A stretch of 64,000 nucleotides of DNA from Bradyrhizobium sp. U87765 SZCCT0048. Its GTDB lineage: Bacteria; Pseudomonadota; Alphaproteobacteria; Rhizobiales; Xanthobacteraceae. The stretch is taken from NCBI RefSeq assembly GCF_018131225.1, contig NZ_JAFCMM010000003.1, positions 632,001 to 696,000 on the forward strand, given 5' to 3'. Under the pieces are notes generated by a model. It had not been told where the DNA came from. It was given only the letters and a program-made list of their open reading frames with translations, and searched no databases. Shown here piece by piece: positions 43,605 to 52,620 of this stretch; position 1 is the stretch's first letter, and every line of letters begins with the position of its first letter. Both the position numbers and the translations under genes were made by a program.

Positions 43605-44846
43605 ATGTCCGACGCTCCCAACGATCTTGGCAAGGGTCCCAGCAAGACCGCCCCCAAGCCCCCGTCCGCGACCGCCCGCTACCGCCCGGAAACCCGCCTT
43701 GTCCACGGCGGCAGCCTGCGCTCGCAGTATGGCGAGACCTCCGAAGCGCTGTTCCTGACCCAGGGCTTCATCTACGACACCGCCGAGCAGTGCGAAGCGC
43801 GCTTCACCGGCGAGGACCCCGGCTTCCTGTATTCGCGCTTCTCCAACCCGACGGTAGCGATGTTCGAGCAGCGCATGATCGAGCTCGAGGGCGCGGAAGC
43901 CGCGCGCTCGACCGCGACCGGCATGGCGGCGGTGACCACCGCGATCCTCGCGCCGCTGCGCGCCGGCGACCATGTGGTGGCCGCCAAGGCGCTGTTCGGC
44001 TCCTGCCGCTATGTGGTGGAAGACCTGCTGCCGCGCTACGGCATCGAGTCGACGCTGGTCGACGGCATGGACCTCGACCAGTGGCAGAAGGCGATGCGGC
44101 CGAACACCCGCACCTGCTTCCTGGAGAGCCCGACCAATCCCACGCTGGATGTCGTCGATATCGCGGCTGTCGCCGAGATCGCCCACAAGGGCGGCGCGCG
44201 CCTCGTCGTCGACAATGTGTTCGCGACCCCGATCTGGCAGAGCCCGCTGCAGCTCGGCGCCGACGTCGTCGTCTACTCCGCGACCAAGCACATCGACGGC
44301 CAGGGCCGCTGTCTCGGCGGCGTCATCCTGTCGTCCGAGCAGTTCATCCAGGAGCACATCCACACCTTCCTGCGCCAGACCGGCCCGTCGATGTCGCCGT
44401 TCAACGCCTGGGTGCTGCTCAAGGGCCTCGAGACCCTGGCGATCCGCGTGCGGCAGCAGACCGACAGCGCCGCGGCCATCGCCGACGCGCTCGCGAAGCA
44501 TCCGAAGATCTCGCGCCTGATCTACCCGGGACGCGACGACCACCCGCAGGCCGCGGTCGTGAAGAAGCAGATGCGCGGCGGCTCGACGCTGGTCGGTTTC
44601 GAGATCAAGGGCGGCAAGGCGGCGGCGTTCCGCACGCTCAACGCGCTCAAGCTCGCCCGCATCAGCAACAACCTCGGCGACTCCAAGAGCATCGTCACCC
44701 ATCCGGCGACCACGACGCACCAGCGCCTGACCCCGGAAGCGCGCGCCGAACTCGGCATCTCCGAGGGCTTCATCCGCTTCTCGGCCGGCCTCGAGCATCG
44801 CGACGACCTGATCGAGGACCTGTTCGCCGCGCTGGAGCAGGCGTAA
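43605..44846 (+). CDS. metZ: O-succinylhomoserine sulfhydrylase
   Basis: 413 residues from ATG 43605, with GGAG seven bases upstream. This is a PLP enzyme of the Cys/Met metabolism family: 'TRLVHGGSLRSQYGETSEALFLTQGFIYDTAEQC', 'YSRFSNPTVAMFE', 'ATGMAAVTTAILAPLRAGDHVV', 'FLESPTNPTLDVVDI', and PLP-lysine Lys228 in 'VVYSATKHIDGQGR'. It makes homocysteine from O-succinylhomoserine and sulfide. The SAM-II riboswitch upstream fits feedback by SAM. The first about 20 residues are a Lys/Pro-rich tail outside the core. Confidence 0.95.
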   Translation: MSDAPNDLGKGPSKTAPKPPSATARYRPETRLVHGGSLRSQYGETSEALFLTQGFIYDTAEQCEARFTGEDPGFLYSRFSNPTVAMFEQRMIELEGAEAARSTATGMAAVTTAILAPLRAGDHVVAAKALFGSCRYVVEDLLPRYGIESTLVDGMDLDQWQKAMRPNTRTCFLESPTNPTLDVVDIAAVAEIAHKGGARLVVDNVFATPIWQSPLQLGADVVVYSATKHIDGQGRCLGGVILSSEQFIQEHIHTFLRQTGPSMSPFNAWVLLKGLETLAIRVRQQTDSAAAIADALAKHPKISRLIYPGRDDHPQAAVVKKQMRGGSTLVGFEIKGGKAAAFRTLNALKLARISNNLGDSKSIVTHPATTTHQRLTPEARAELGISEGFIRFSAGLEHRDDLIEDLFAALEQA

Positions 44847-44874
44847 CCCGCCGCACGCCATTTTCCCTGACTGC

Positions 44875-44903
44875 GCGATGGCCGGGCGCGTCCCGGCCAT
44901 CGC
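44875..44903. terminator. REP-like palindrome, copy between metZ and SGNH gene (1)
   Basis: Perfect 12-bp arms GCGATGGCCGGG / CCCGGCCATCGC with a CGCGT loop, located 29 bp after the metZ stop, between convergent genes. It shares the GATGGCCGGG...CCCGGCCATC core with the palindrome at 25989. Confidence 0.65.
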
Positions 44904-44934
44904 CGTCTTGCGAAACCTCAGGCCGCCCAGAACG

Positions 44935-44962
44935 CGAATGCCCGGCCAGGGCCGGGCATTCG
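44935..44962. terminator. Second palindrome between metZ and SGNH gene (2)
   Basis: Perfect 12-bp arms CGAATGCCCGGC / GCCGGGCATTCG with a CAGG loop, 38 bp before the minus-strand SGNH stop. It probably ends that operon. Its GCCCGGCC core resembles the neighbouring palindrome, but the flanks differ. Confidence 0.6.
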
Positions 44963-44999
44963 AAATTCCAACAGTCTCGCGCCGCCATGCGGCATGCAG

Positions 45000-45941
45000 C
45001 TACATTGGCCGGAACGTCAGCACGTTGGACGGCACTTCGGCGCCGGCCTGCACCTGGTCCACCGACTTGATGATGGTGTCCCCGAGCAACTGGGCGAAGC
45101 AGGCATAGCCCCAGTCGTTCATATGCAGACCATCGTTGATGACGAAGTCGTTGAACGGCAGCTTCTGGTCGTTGTGCCATTCCCTCATCACCGCGAAACG
45201 CGGAAACAGGCCGACCTTCATCACCCGCGCGGCGCGGCCGATGATGCCGACCATCTTGTCGGCGTCGGCCTCCTTGGCGGTCGTCGCCGGAACGTATTGC
45301 GGATCGACCAGCACAATGTCGGTGCCGATCGCCTGAAGCTGGCGGATGCCGTCCTCGAGCAGGCCGAGCGTGGCATCGATGTCGCCGCCCTTCACCACGG
45401 TATTGGTGCCGAGCTGCCAGATCACGAGATCCGGCTTCTGCTCGATCACGCTGGTCTTCAGCCGCGCCATCATCTCCGGCGTATCCTCGCCGCCGATGCC
45501 CTGGTTCATCACCGTGATATCGGCCTTGGGATAGCGCCGGCGCAACTGCTCGGCGAGACGGTTGGGATACTGGAAGGCAGGCGTGCTCGCGCCGTAGCTT
45601 GCGGTCGAGGACGAACCGAACGCGATGATCGTGACATGCTCGCCGGATGCGATCTTGCGCGCGACGTGGGGCAGCGCTGCCGCATCGAGCTTCACATCCC
45701 GCGGGGTCGAACACGGCACGCGGTTGAAAATGTCGCTGGCGCTCTTGGCGACCGACTTCACCGCATCAATGGCCTTGCCGGCGACGCCTTTCTGCCCCGG
45801 CGGCACGGTGTCCGGATGCACGGCAGCAACTTCGTTGCTCGCAGCGGCGTCCGACGCCGAAGCTGCCCCCGTGAGGCCGGCGAGCAGCATCGCCCCGGCG
45901 ACGGCGCAACAGGCGCTGCGGGTCACACAGGAGAGCCTCAT
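45000..45941 (-). CDS. Exported SGNH/GDSL hydrolase family protein, second copy of operon
   Basis: 313 residues from ATG 45941; the ATG shares one base with the stop of the preceding gene (TGATG). A signal peptide covers residues 1-30. SGNH blocks are 'VTIIAFGSSSTASYGAS' (block I, Gly-x-Ser), 'VMNQGIGGEDTPEMMARL' (block II Gly), 'DLVIWQLGTNTVV' (block III, Asn), and 'VINDGLHMNDWGYACFAQLL' (block V, DGLH with the catalytic Asp/His). The full catalytic set is present. It probably acts in the periplasm as an esterase or acetyltransferase-like enzyme on the glycan made or modified by the OpgC protein. Confidence 0.85.
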   Translation of the reverse strand: MRLSCVTRSACCAVAGAMLLAGLTGAASASDAAASNEVAAVHPDTVPPGQKGVAGKAIDAVKSVAKSASDIFNRVPCSTPRDVKLDAAALPHVARKIASGEHVTIIAFGSSSTASYGASTPAFQYPNRLAEQLRRRYPKADITVMNQGIGGEDTPEMMARLKTSVIEQKPDLVIWQLGTNTVVKGGDIDATLGLLEDGIRQLQAIGTDIVLVDPQYVPATTAKEADADKMVGIIGRAARVMKVGLFPRFAVMREWHNDQKLPFNDFVINDGLHMNDWGYACFAQLLGDTIIKSVDQVQAGAEVPSNVLTFRPM

Positions 45942-46882
45942 CAGCGTTGGACCTTGTCGGCAGGCGTGGCGTGAGCCGCCTCGATCACGAAGGCGGCTAG
46001 CGCCTGCCCGAGACACTCGTGCACGCGCTTGGCCAATCCGAAGCCGTGGTGCGGATTGAACAGATCGAACAGGCCATTCTCGTTCCAGTAGCGCATCAGG
46101 GCAAAGCGATCGAACAGAGGTACGTTGTGCTCCTGCGCGCCCACCCGCATGTTGTCGAGGTAGGGTGCGACAGTAATCATCGTTTCCATGCGCGGACTGT
46201 ATTGCAAGTTCATCAACAAAACATCGGTTCCAGCGTTGAGCAGCCCTGTCACGCCGTCGTCGATTGCGGCGCGAAAATCATCCGGATCGACCGAACGCAC
46301 CGCATCCACGGTTCCGGTCTGCCAGATCACCAGGGTTGGCTTGCGGTCCTTCGCGAGCTTTTCCAGCCCTTCGGCCACCTCCGCTGCGGTCCGCTTGACC
46401 TGCAGGTCGGTCGCCACACTCACCGTTACGCCGGGGAGCTTGTCCCGCAGCGCGGATTCCAGCTGCGCCGGATAGGACATGCCGGCGCCGTCGGGTCCCG
46501 ATAACATGGACGAGCGGCTTCCGACCACAAGGATCTCCAGCTTTTGGTGGGCCTTGATCACTTCCGCGACCTTGCCGAGGGAACTCTCCGTTGTTCTGAG
46601 GTATTCAGGCACCTCACACAAACCCGCTGCCTTGGCAGCCTCCTGGTCGGGCGCGGCCGGAACCGGCGGCGCGCCCTGGGATTGCGGCTGCGCGGGAGCC
46701 CCTCCTGCATCGGGCCGGCCGCCCTCGGACGCCTTGCCGGACGGCGTGCCTTCGGCTGGCGCCGCGGCGGGAACCGTCGCAGACGGCGAGGCCCCTTGCG
46801 CCGCCGCTTGAGACAGCGCGAGGCCGCCAGCCATGCAGCCAGCCACCAGTATCACCGCAACGATCTTCACCCTGATCGTCAC
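45941..46882 (-). CDS. Exported SGNH-hydrolase-like protein, first copy of operon
   Basis: 313 residues from GTG 46882, with GGAGGGG five bases upstream, overlapping the opgC end by four bases. A signal peptide (1-30) is followed by a Pro/Ala/Gly-rich linker to about residue 100. The SGNH-like domain is degenerate: block I reads 'LEILVVGSRSSMLSG', block III 'TLVIWQTGTVDAV' (Thr-Val in place of the usual Asn), and block V 'NPHHGFGLAKRVHECLGQAL' (no Asp-x-x-His). Catalysis is therefore doubtful. It may be a non-catalytic partner of the downstream active SGNH protein, with which it is paralogous. Confidence 0.75.
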   Translation of the reverse strand: MTIRVKIVAVILVAGCMAGGLALSQAAAQGASPSATVPAAAPAEGTPSGKASEGGRPDAGGAPAQPQSQGAPPVPAAPDQEAAKAAGLCEVPEYLRTTESSLGKVAEVIKAHQKLEILVVGSRSSMLSGPDGAGMSYPAQLESALRDKLPGVTVSVATDLQVKRTAAEVAEGLEKLAKDRKPTLVIWQTGTVDAVRSVDPDDFRAAIDDGVTGLLNAGTDVLLMNLQYSPRMETMITVAPYLDNMRVGAQEHNVPLFDRFALMRYWNENGLFDLFNPHHGFGLAKRVHECLGQALAAFVIEAAHATPADKVQR

Positions 46883-48198
46883 AATTCCCCTCCGGCCATG
46901 TCGGCGTTCTGGTCCGCGATCTTCGCACGTGACCCGCTCTTGTCGGCAACCCGCTTGTACCACGAGAACACCCATGCCGCGGTCGACATCACGACGATAC
47001 CGGTCACGCTGACGGCGAAATGCATCCAGGCACCGCCAGCGACCTCGGCCAGCACGAAGTGACCGGCGAACGCCAGGAACACACCGAGACAGAAGATCTC
47101 GAGCGAGTGCTGGCCGCACAGCACCAGCGGGCGCAGCCACTTCGACTTGAGGCCGGGCCAGTCCTTATGCAGGAAGCGGACCGTGATCGCGGCGAGGGCC
47201 AGAAAGTGGGCGAACCGCAACACGTCCAGATCGGTCTTGTTGATCGGATACATCCACTGTTCGAGCAGGCGCGGCATGAAGCGGCTGAGCTGCGGCATGT
47301 ACCAGGTCAGCGTCACGCAGAACGCAAAGATAAGATAAGCGATCGAAATGCCAAGTGTGATGCGCGACGACAGGATACGGGCCATGCGCCTGGCGCCGCC
47401 AAGCGCACACCACGCGCCAAACACGAACAACAACTGCCAGGCGAACGGATTGAACAACCAGACCCCATTGGGATAGGCCGGCAGGGCAAGATCATACTCC
47501 CAGGTGATCGCATACAGCATAACCGACAGCCCGAGTGCGAGGTCGGCCTTGCGCTGCAACAACCACAGGATCGGCGGCAGGAACACCATCAGCACGATAT
47601 AGAGCGGCAGCACGTCCATGTTGACGGGCCGGAACTTGAGCAGCAGCGCCTGGATGATCGTCACATCCGGCTGCTTCAGGAAATCGAGAATGCCCATTTC
47701 CTCGGCGTACAGCGGGTTTTCGAAGCTGTTCGCGACATAGGAAATTTCGGCGAGATAGATCGTGAACAGGAAGACGTGCGCGACGTAGATCTGCCACACC
47801 CGCTTGAGGATGCGGGCGCTGGCGACGACGAAGCCGCGCTCCTGCATCGCGCGGCCGTACACGAACGCGGCCGTATAGCCGGAGATGAAGATGAAGATCT
47901 CGGTGGCGTCGCTGAACCCGTAGTTGCGGATGGTGAACCAGGTGAGGATGTTCGGCGGCAGGTGATCGATGAAGATCAGCCACAGCGCGATGCCGCGAAA
48001 CAGATCGAGGCGCAGCTCCCGCTCGCTGCCGCCGGGGACATGTTTCACCTTTGGCGGCGGCGCCTCGCGCGGCTCTGACGGAAAGCCGCCGGGCGGCCCG
48101 GTCGCAATATCGATGACCGGCTCGCGCCGGACCGCCGGCGCCAGATCGGGGGCAGCGTCCTTGGCGGGACCGGTGGTCTGGGCGGCAGCTGGCGTCAT
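46879..48198 (-). CDS. opgC: OpgC-type membrane acyltransferase
   Basis: 439 residues from ATG 48198; the N-terminal about 70 residues are a Pro-rich cytoplasmic tail. An OpgC/acyltransferase-3-like membrane domain with about ten helices follows: 'RELRLDLFRGIALWLIFIDHLPPNILTWFTIRNYGFSDATEIFIFISGYTAAFVYG' (conserved RG, His-Asp and Glu), then 'LPLYIVLMVFLPPILWLL'. OpgC adds succinyl groups to osmoregulated periplasmic glucans in other bacteria. Its overlap with two SGNH genes suggests a three-protein system that decorates or trims a periplasmic or surface glycan. No opgG/opgH is present in the window. Confidence 0.87.
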   Translation of the reverse strand: MTPAAAQTTGPAKDAAPDLAPAVRREPVIDIATGPPGGFPSEPREAPPPKVKHVPGGSERELRLDLFRGIALWLIFIDHLPPNILTWFTIRNYGFSDATEIFIFISGYTAAFVYGRAMQERGFVVASARILKRVWQIYVAHVFLFTIYLAEISYVANSFENPLYAEEMGILDFLKQPDVTIIQALLLKFRPVNMDVLPLYIVLMVFLPPILWLLQRKADLALGLSVMLYAITWEYDLALPAYPNGVWLFNPFAWQLLFVFGAWCALGGARRMARILSSRITLGISIAYLIFAFCVTLTWYMPQLSRFMPRLLEQWMYPINKTDLDVLRFAHFLALAAITVRFLHKDWPGLKSKWLRPLVLCGQHSLEIFCLGVFLAFAGHFVLAEVAGGAWMHFAVSVTGIVVMSTAAWVFSWYKRVADKSGSRAKIADQNADMAGGEL

Positions 48199-48390
48199 TC
48201 GTATCCGTGTCGAACCGGGACCGCCGCGCCGTCCGGGCCGAGCGTGCAGCGTCACCGCAGAGTGTAAAAGGTGGAATCACCCCGTGCAAACGTCCCAAAT
48301 GAGCACGAAAATGATAGGCTGACAGTGCGGCAAAAAAGGAGCACGCTTCACGCGCGCGCCATTGTCGCGCTCAAGACCGGACCAGGAGCC

Positions 48391-48783
48391 ATGTACCGCG
48401 CCGTCACCCGCCAGATTGTCGTCACCGTTCAGCCGAACTTCATGCCGGAACGTTCGTCGACCGAGAAGAACCAGTACTTCTGGTCCTACACCATCGTGAT
48501 CGTCAATTCCGGCCCGGAGACGGTGCAGCTGAAGACGCGCCACTGGATCATCACCGACGGCACCGGACGCCAGCAGGAGGTCCGCGGTGAAGGCGTCGTC
48601 GGGGAACAGCCCGTGCTCGGACCGGGCGAGCGCTTCGAATACACCAGCGGCGTCCCGCTGCCGACGCCGTCCGGCTTCATGACCGGGCGCTACCAGATGG
48701 TCAGCGACAGCGGCGACCGCTTCGAGATCGACATCCCGCTGTTCTCGCTCGACAGCCCGAACGACAGACGCACGATCAACTAG
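48391..48783 (+). CDS. apaG: ApaG protein (Co2+/Mg2+ efflux-associated domain)
   Basis: 130 residues from ATG 48391, with AGGAG three to four bases upstream. The ApaG pattern is complete: 'YRAVTRQIVVTVQPNFMPERSSTEKNQYFWSYTIVIVNSG', 'VQLKTRHWIITDGTGRQQEVRGEGVVGEQPVLGPGERFEYTSG' and 'GFMTGRYQMVSDSGDRFEIDIPLFSLDSP'. It has a fibronectin-III-like beta-sandwich and an unclear role, historically linked to cobalt and magnesium tolerance. It is monocistronic and convergent with hslO. Confidence 0.94.
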   Translation: MYRAVTRQIVVTVQPNFMPERSSTEKNQYFWSYTIVIVNSGPETVQLKTRHWIITDGTGRQQEVRGEGVVGEQPVLGPGERFEYTSGVPLPTPSGFMTGRYQMVSDSGDRFEIDIPLFSLDSPNDRRTIN

Positions 48784-48851
48784 CGCTCGGCTTAACCACG
48801 GCGCCCCTGTTGCGGCCCTGTCCGCCGCGACATTGCCGCGACGGCACCACA

Positions 48852-49832
48852 CTAGCCGGGCTCGACGCCGGCCTCCTCGGGTGTGAAGTCGTAGACCGAA
48901 CTGCAGAACTCGCAGGTGACCACCACCTTGCCGTTCTGCACCATGTCGGCGCGGTCCTTCTGGTCGAAGCGGTTCAGCATCGCCGAGACCGCGTCGCGCG
49001 AGCACGAGCATTGCGCTCGCACCTCCTGGACCGGAAACACCCGCACGCCCCTCTCGTGGAACAGGCGGTAGGCGAGCCGCTCGGCCGACAGGTCGGGATC
49101 GATCAGTTCGACGTCCTCGACCGTGCCGATCAGCGACTGCCCCTCGAGCCAGGCGTCGTCTTCCGCCACCGTGTGGGGCTCGGTGCCTTCCGGTGCATCG
49201 CCCGGGTGCAGGTCGGCCTGGCGCGTACGTTCCGGCGCCTTGGGCAGGAACTGAAGCAACATGCCGCCGCCACGCCAGCGATGGCGCGGGCCGTCGCCGC
49301 CACGCAGCTCCTCGCCGACCGCGAGCTTGACGCGGGTCGGGATCTGCTCCGAGCGCAGGAAATATTCATGGGCCGCATCTTCCAGCGTGCCGCCCTCCAG
49401 CGCCACGAGGCCCTGGTACCGCTTCATATCCGAGCCTTGGTCGATGGTCAGCGCGAGATGGCCGCGGCCGAGCAGCGTACCGGCATCGCTGCCCTCGCCG
49501 AGACGGTCCTTGTCGAAGCGTGCATAGGCGCGCAGCCGGTTCGGCAGCACGAAGTCGACGATGATCATCGACACCGGGCCATCGGTCTGGGTCTGCAGCA
49601 GGAAACGCCCGTCGAATTTCAGCGACGAGCCCAGCAGCGTGGTCAGCACGATGGCTTCGCCGAGCAGCTTGCCGACCGGAGCCGGATAGGCATGCTTGGT
49701 GATGATCTCGTCGAGCGCCGGCCCGAGCTTGGTGAGGCGGCCGCGCAGGTCCAGCGCCGCCACTTCGAAAGGAAGCACCGTATCATCGACCGGGGTCGCT
49801 GATGGCGCACGAACGTTGCCTTGGTCTGCCAT
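48852..49832 (-). CDS. hslO: Redox-regulated chaperone Hsp33
   Basis: 326 residues. An N-terminal Hsp33 core ('VLPFEVAALDLRGRLTKLGPALDEII...YPAPVGKLLGEAIVLTTLLGSSLKFDG') is followed by a C-terminal zinc switch with Cys275, Cys277, Cys307 and Cys310 ('QCSCSRD' and 'CEFC'). Oxidation of the cysteines releases Zn2+ and activates the holdase function in the cytoplasm. It follows argF on the same strand after a 175-bp gap, a common arrangement in this group. Confidence 0.95.
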   Translation of the reverse strand: MADQGNVRAPSATPVDDTVLPFEVAALDLRGRLTKLGPALDEIITKHAYPAPVGKLLGEAIVLTTLLGSSLKFDGRFLLQTQTDGPVSMIIVDFVLPNRLRAYARFDKDRLGEGSDAGTLLGRGHLALTIDQGSDMKRYQGLVALEGGTLEDAAHEYFLRSEQIPTRVKLAVGEELRGGDGPRHRWRGGGMLLQFLPKAPERTRQADLHPGDAPEGTEPHTVAEDDAWLEGQSLIGTVEDVELIDPDLSAERLAYRLFHERGVRVFPVQEVRAQCSCSRDAVSAMLNRFDQKDRADMVQNGKVVVTCEFCSSVYDFTPEEAGVEPG

Positions 49833-50007
49833 GTCCCGTTAGCCAAATCTTGTCTGCTGGAAATGCTCGCCGCCGCCGGTCTCGCAGACTGTCCTGCGCC
49901 CGGGCGGCACGCGTCCACCAGGCCTGCCCCGGACGGACAGGCCCCATATAGGGATGTCGCTGCGCTTCGCCAACCGCCGCGCTGGAACCTCGAGCCCGCG
50001 TAGGCTC

Positions 50008-50949
50008 TCAGGCCACGGCGTCGAAGCACCAGGCCAGGATTCCCTTCTGCGCGTGCAGACGGTTCTCGGCCTCGTCGAACACGACCGACTGCGGACCATC
50101 GATCACCTCGTCGGTGACCTCGTCGCCGCGATGGGCCGGCAGGCAGTGCATGAACAGCGCGTCGGGCTTGGCCAGCGACATCAGCTTGGCGTTGACCTGA
50201 TAGGGGCGCAGCAGGTTGTGGCGGTGCTCGCCGTCCTTGTCGCCCATGGAGACCCAGGTATCGGTGACGACGCAGTCGACGCCCTTGACCATTTCTTCGG
50301 GATTGCTGCTCAGCACGATCGGCGCATTGGTCGCCTTGATCCAGTCGCGGAAGTTCTTGTTCGGCGACAGTTCCGGCGGTGTCGCGATGTGCAGGTTGAA
50401 CTTGAAGCGCTCGGCAGCGTGCGCCCAGGATAGCAGCACGTTGTTGTCGTCGCCGGTCCAGGCCACGGTGCGGCCGGTGATCGGCCCGCGATGCTCCTCG
50501 AAGGTCATCAGGTCGGCCATGACCTGGCACGGATGCGAACGCCGGGTGAGGCCGTTGATGACCGGCACCGTGGCGTGGGCCGCAAGCTCCAGCAGCGCGT
50601 CATGGCTGAGGATGCGGATCATGATGGCGTCGACGAAGCGCGACAGCACGCGCGCGGTGTCGGCGATGGTCTCGCCGCGGCCGAGCTGCATCTCCTGGCC
50701 GGTGAGCATGATCGGTTCGCCGCCGAGCTGGCGCATGCCGACGTCGAACGACACCCGCGTGCGGGTCGATGGCTTCTCGAAGATCATCGCCAGGGTCTTG
50801 CCCTTGAGCGGCTGGTCCCACGCCTGATTGCTGGCCTTGGCCGCTTTCAGGCTCGCCTTGATGGCGACGCCAGCGTCGAGCATGGCACGCAGGTCCGCGG
50901 TCGGGAGCTCGGTGAGGTCGAGGAAATGACGGGGCCGCTTGCTCATCAC
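50008..50949 (-). CDS. argF: Ornithine carbamoyltransferase
   Basis: 313 residues. The carbamoyl phosphate site 'FEKPSTRTRVSFDVGMRQLGG', the 'HPCQVMADLMT' motif, 'AWTGDDNNVLLSW', and the ornithine-binding 'FMHCLPAHRGDEV' are intact. It makes citrulline from ornithine and carbamoyl phosphate. Its ATG overlaps the argD stop by four bases, forming an argD-argF unit. Confidence 0.96.
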   Translation of the reverse strand: MMSKRPRHFLDLTELPTADLRAMLDAGVAIKASLKAAKASNQAWDQPLKGKTLAMIFEKPSTRTRVSFDVGMRQLGGEPIMLTGQEMQLGRGETIADTARVLSRFVDAIMIRILSHDALLELAAHATVPVINGLTRRSHPCQVMADLMTFEEHRGPITGRTVAWTGDDNNVLLSWAHAAERFKFNLHIATPPELSPNKNFRDWIKATNAPIVLSSNPEEMVKGVDCVVTDTWVSMGDKDGEHRHNLLRPYQVNAKLMSLAKPDALFMHCLPAHRGDEVTDEVIDGPQSVVFDEAENRLHAQKGILAWCFDAVA

Positions 50950-52151
50950 ACGGCCTTCTTGTGCGAGGCATCCGCAAGTGTCGCGCAGGCGCGCTCCAGG
51001 CGGGTGACGCCTTCGGTGATATCAGCTTCAGTCGCGATCAGCGGCGGCAGGAAGCGCACGACGTTATCACCCGCGCCGACCGTCAGCAGCTTCTCGCCGC
51101 GCAGCGCCGCGACGAGATCGCCGCTCGGAATGACCGCCTTGACGCCAACGAGGAGCCCCTCGCCGCGCACATCGCTGAGAATGGCCGGATAGCGATCGAC
51201 CACCGAGGCAAGCTTCTGCTTGAGCAGCAGCGACATGCGTTTGACATGATCGAAGAAGCCCGGGGCCTGCATGACGTCGAGCACCGCGCCCGCGGCTGCG
51301 ATCGCCAGCGGATTGCCGCCGAACGTCGAACCGTGCGTGCCCGCCGTCATGCCGGCTGCGGCATCCGCAGTCGCAAGGCAGGCACCGATCGGAAAACCAC
51401 CGCCGAGCGCCTTGGCGAGCGCCATCACGTCCGGCGTGACGCCGGTCCACTGATAGGCGAACAATTCGCCGGTGCGCCCCATGCCGGTCTGCACCTCGTC
51501 GAACGCCAGCAACAGGCCGTGTTCGTCGCACAGCTGTCGCAAAGCCTTGAAGAACGCCAGTGGCGCGCTGCGCACGCCGCCCTCGCCCTGCACCGGCTCG
51601 ATCAGGATGCCGGCGGTGTGCGGCCCGATCGCCTTGCGGACGGCTTCGATATCGCCATGCGGCACCTGGTCGAAGCCTTCGACACGCGGGCCGAAGCCCT
51701 CAAGATACTTCTCCTGGCCACCGGCGGCGAGCGTCGCCAGCGTGCGGCCATGGAACGCCCCCTCGAAAGTGATGATGCGGTAGCGCTCCGGATGCCCCTT
51801 GGCCGCGTGATGCTTGCGCACCAGCTTGATGACGGCCTCCATCGCCTCCGCGCCGGAATTGCAGAAGAACACCACGTCGGCAAAGCTCGCCGCGCACAGC
51901 CGCGCCGCCACCTTCTCGCCATCCGGGCTCTTGAACAGGTTCGACATGTGCCACAGCTTCGTCGCCTGCTCCTGCAGGGCGGCAACGAGATGCGGATGGG
52001 CGTGGCCGAGCGCGTTGACGGCGACGCCACTGGTGAAATCGAGATAGCGCTCGCCGTCGGTGCCATGCAGCCAGACGCCTTCGCCACGCACGAAGGCGAC
52101 GTCGGCCCGTGCGAATACCGGCATGAGATGGGAAGCGGCGTTGGTGCTCAT
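50946..52151 (-). CDS. argD: Acetylornithine aminotransferase
   Basis: 401 residues from ATG 52151. It is a class III PLP transaminase: 'GVWLHGTDGERYLDFTSGVAVNALGHAHP', 'VVFFCNSGAEAMEAVIKL', 'GAFHGRTLATLAA', 'LLLAFDEVQTGMGRTG', and the PLP-lysine in 'VMALAKALGGGFPIG'. It forms N-acetylornithine in arginine synthesis. An in-frame extension to 52289 lacks a ribosome site and family similarity. Confidence 0.96.
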   Translation of the reverse strand: MSTNAASHLMPVFARADVAFVRGEGVWLHGTDGERYLDFTSGVAVNALGHAHPHLVAALQEQATKLWHMSNLFKSPDGEKVAARLCAASFADVVFFCNSGAEAMEAVIKLVRKHHAAKGHPERYRIITFEGAFHGRTLATLAAGGQEKYLEGFGPRVEGFDQVPHGDIEAVRKAIGPHTAGILIEPVQGEGGVRSAPLAFFKALRQLCDEHGLLLAFDEVQTGMGRTGELFAYQWTGVTPDVMALAKALGGGFPIGACLATADAAAGMTAGTHGSTFGGNPLAIAAAGAVLDVMQAPGFFDHVKRMSLLLKQKLASVVDRYPAILSDVRGEGLLVGVKAVIPSGDLVAALRGEKLLTVGAGDNVVRFLPPLIATEADITEGVTRLERACATLADASHKKAV

Positions 52152-52386
52152 GACAACCTGAGAGAATGCCTTGAGGCCGGAAATACCGACGGATCGCGCT
52201 GCGCGAGCGGCGAGATTGACGATGCCCCTGCCTGGTTTGCTGGTTCCAGAAACAAAACGTGCCGCCTCGCGGGCAGCACGCACCGGCATTCTATTGGCGG
52301 GCCCCCTGCTGTCAACTCGGCAGTGATCCCCAAAAGCCGCAGAAAAAGCGGTTTTTGAGGTTTTTAACGTAGAACATGTGGACGCG

Positions 52387-52545
52387 GCCTGCCCGACTCT
52401 TGCGCGTGAGTCACGGCATATTGTAGCGTTTCGGCCGTCGGATACGACATCTCGTGCGGTTGATCTGACTCCTTATCGGTCCTTTGTAGCGGCGTACACG
52501 CTCGGTTGCGACCCATGCATCCGGCGAGGGCTAAGGGATTCTGCC
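52387..52545. promoter_or_regulatory. gcrA upstream region with four GANTC methylation sites
   Basis: Within the 469-bp divergent gap between argD and gcrA (52152-52620), GANTC sites for the CcrM methyltransferase occur at 52395-52399, 52408-52412, 52467-52471 and 52537-52541. Four in about 150 bp is several times the chance rate at this GC content. They lie 80-230 bp before the gcrA ATG. Nothing else was recognised in the gap. Confidence 0.5.
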
Positions 52546-52620
52546 AGCACGAATTTTTGAGACACAGGCCGTCGCCAACCGGCTCGTCCGGGGTGGCGCG
52601 ACACGAAGGGATACACTGCG

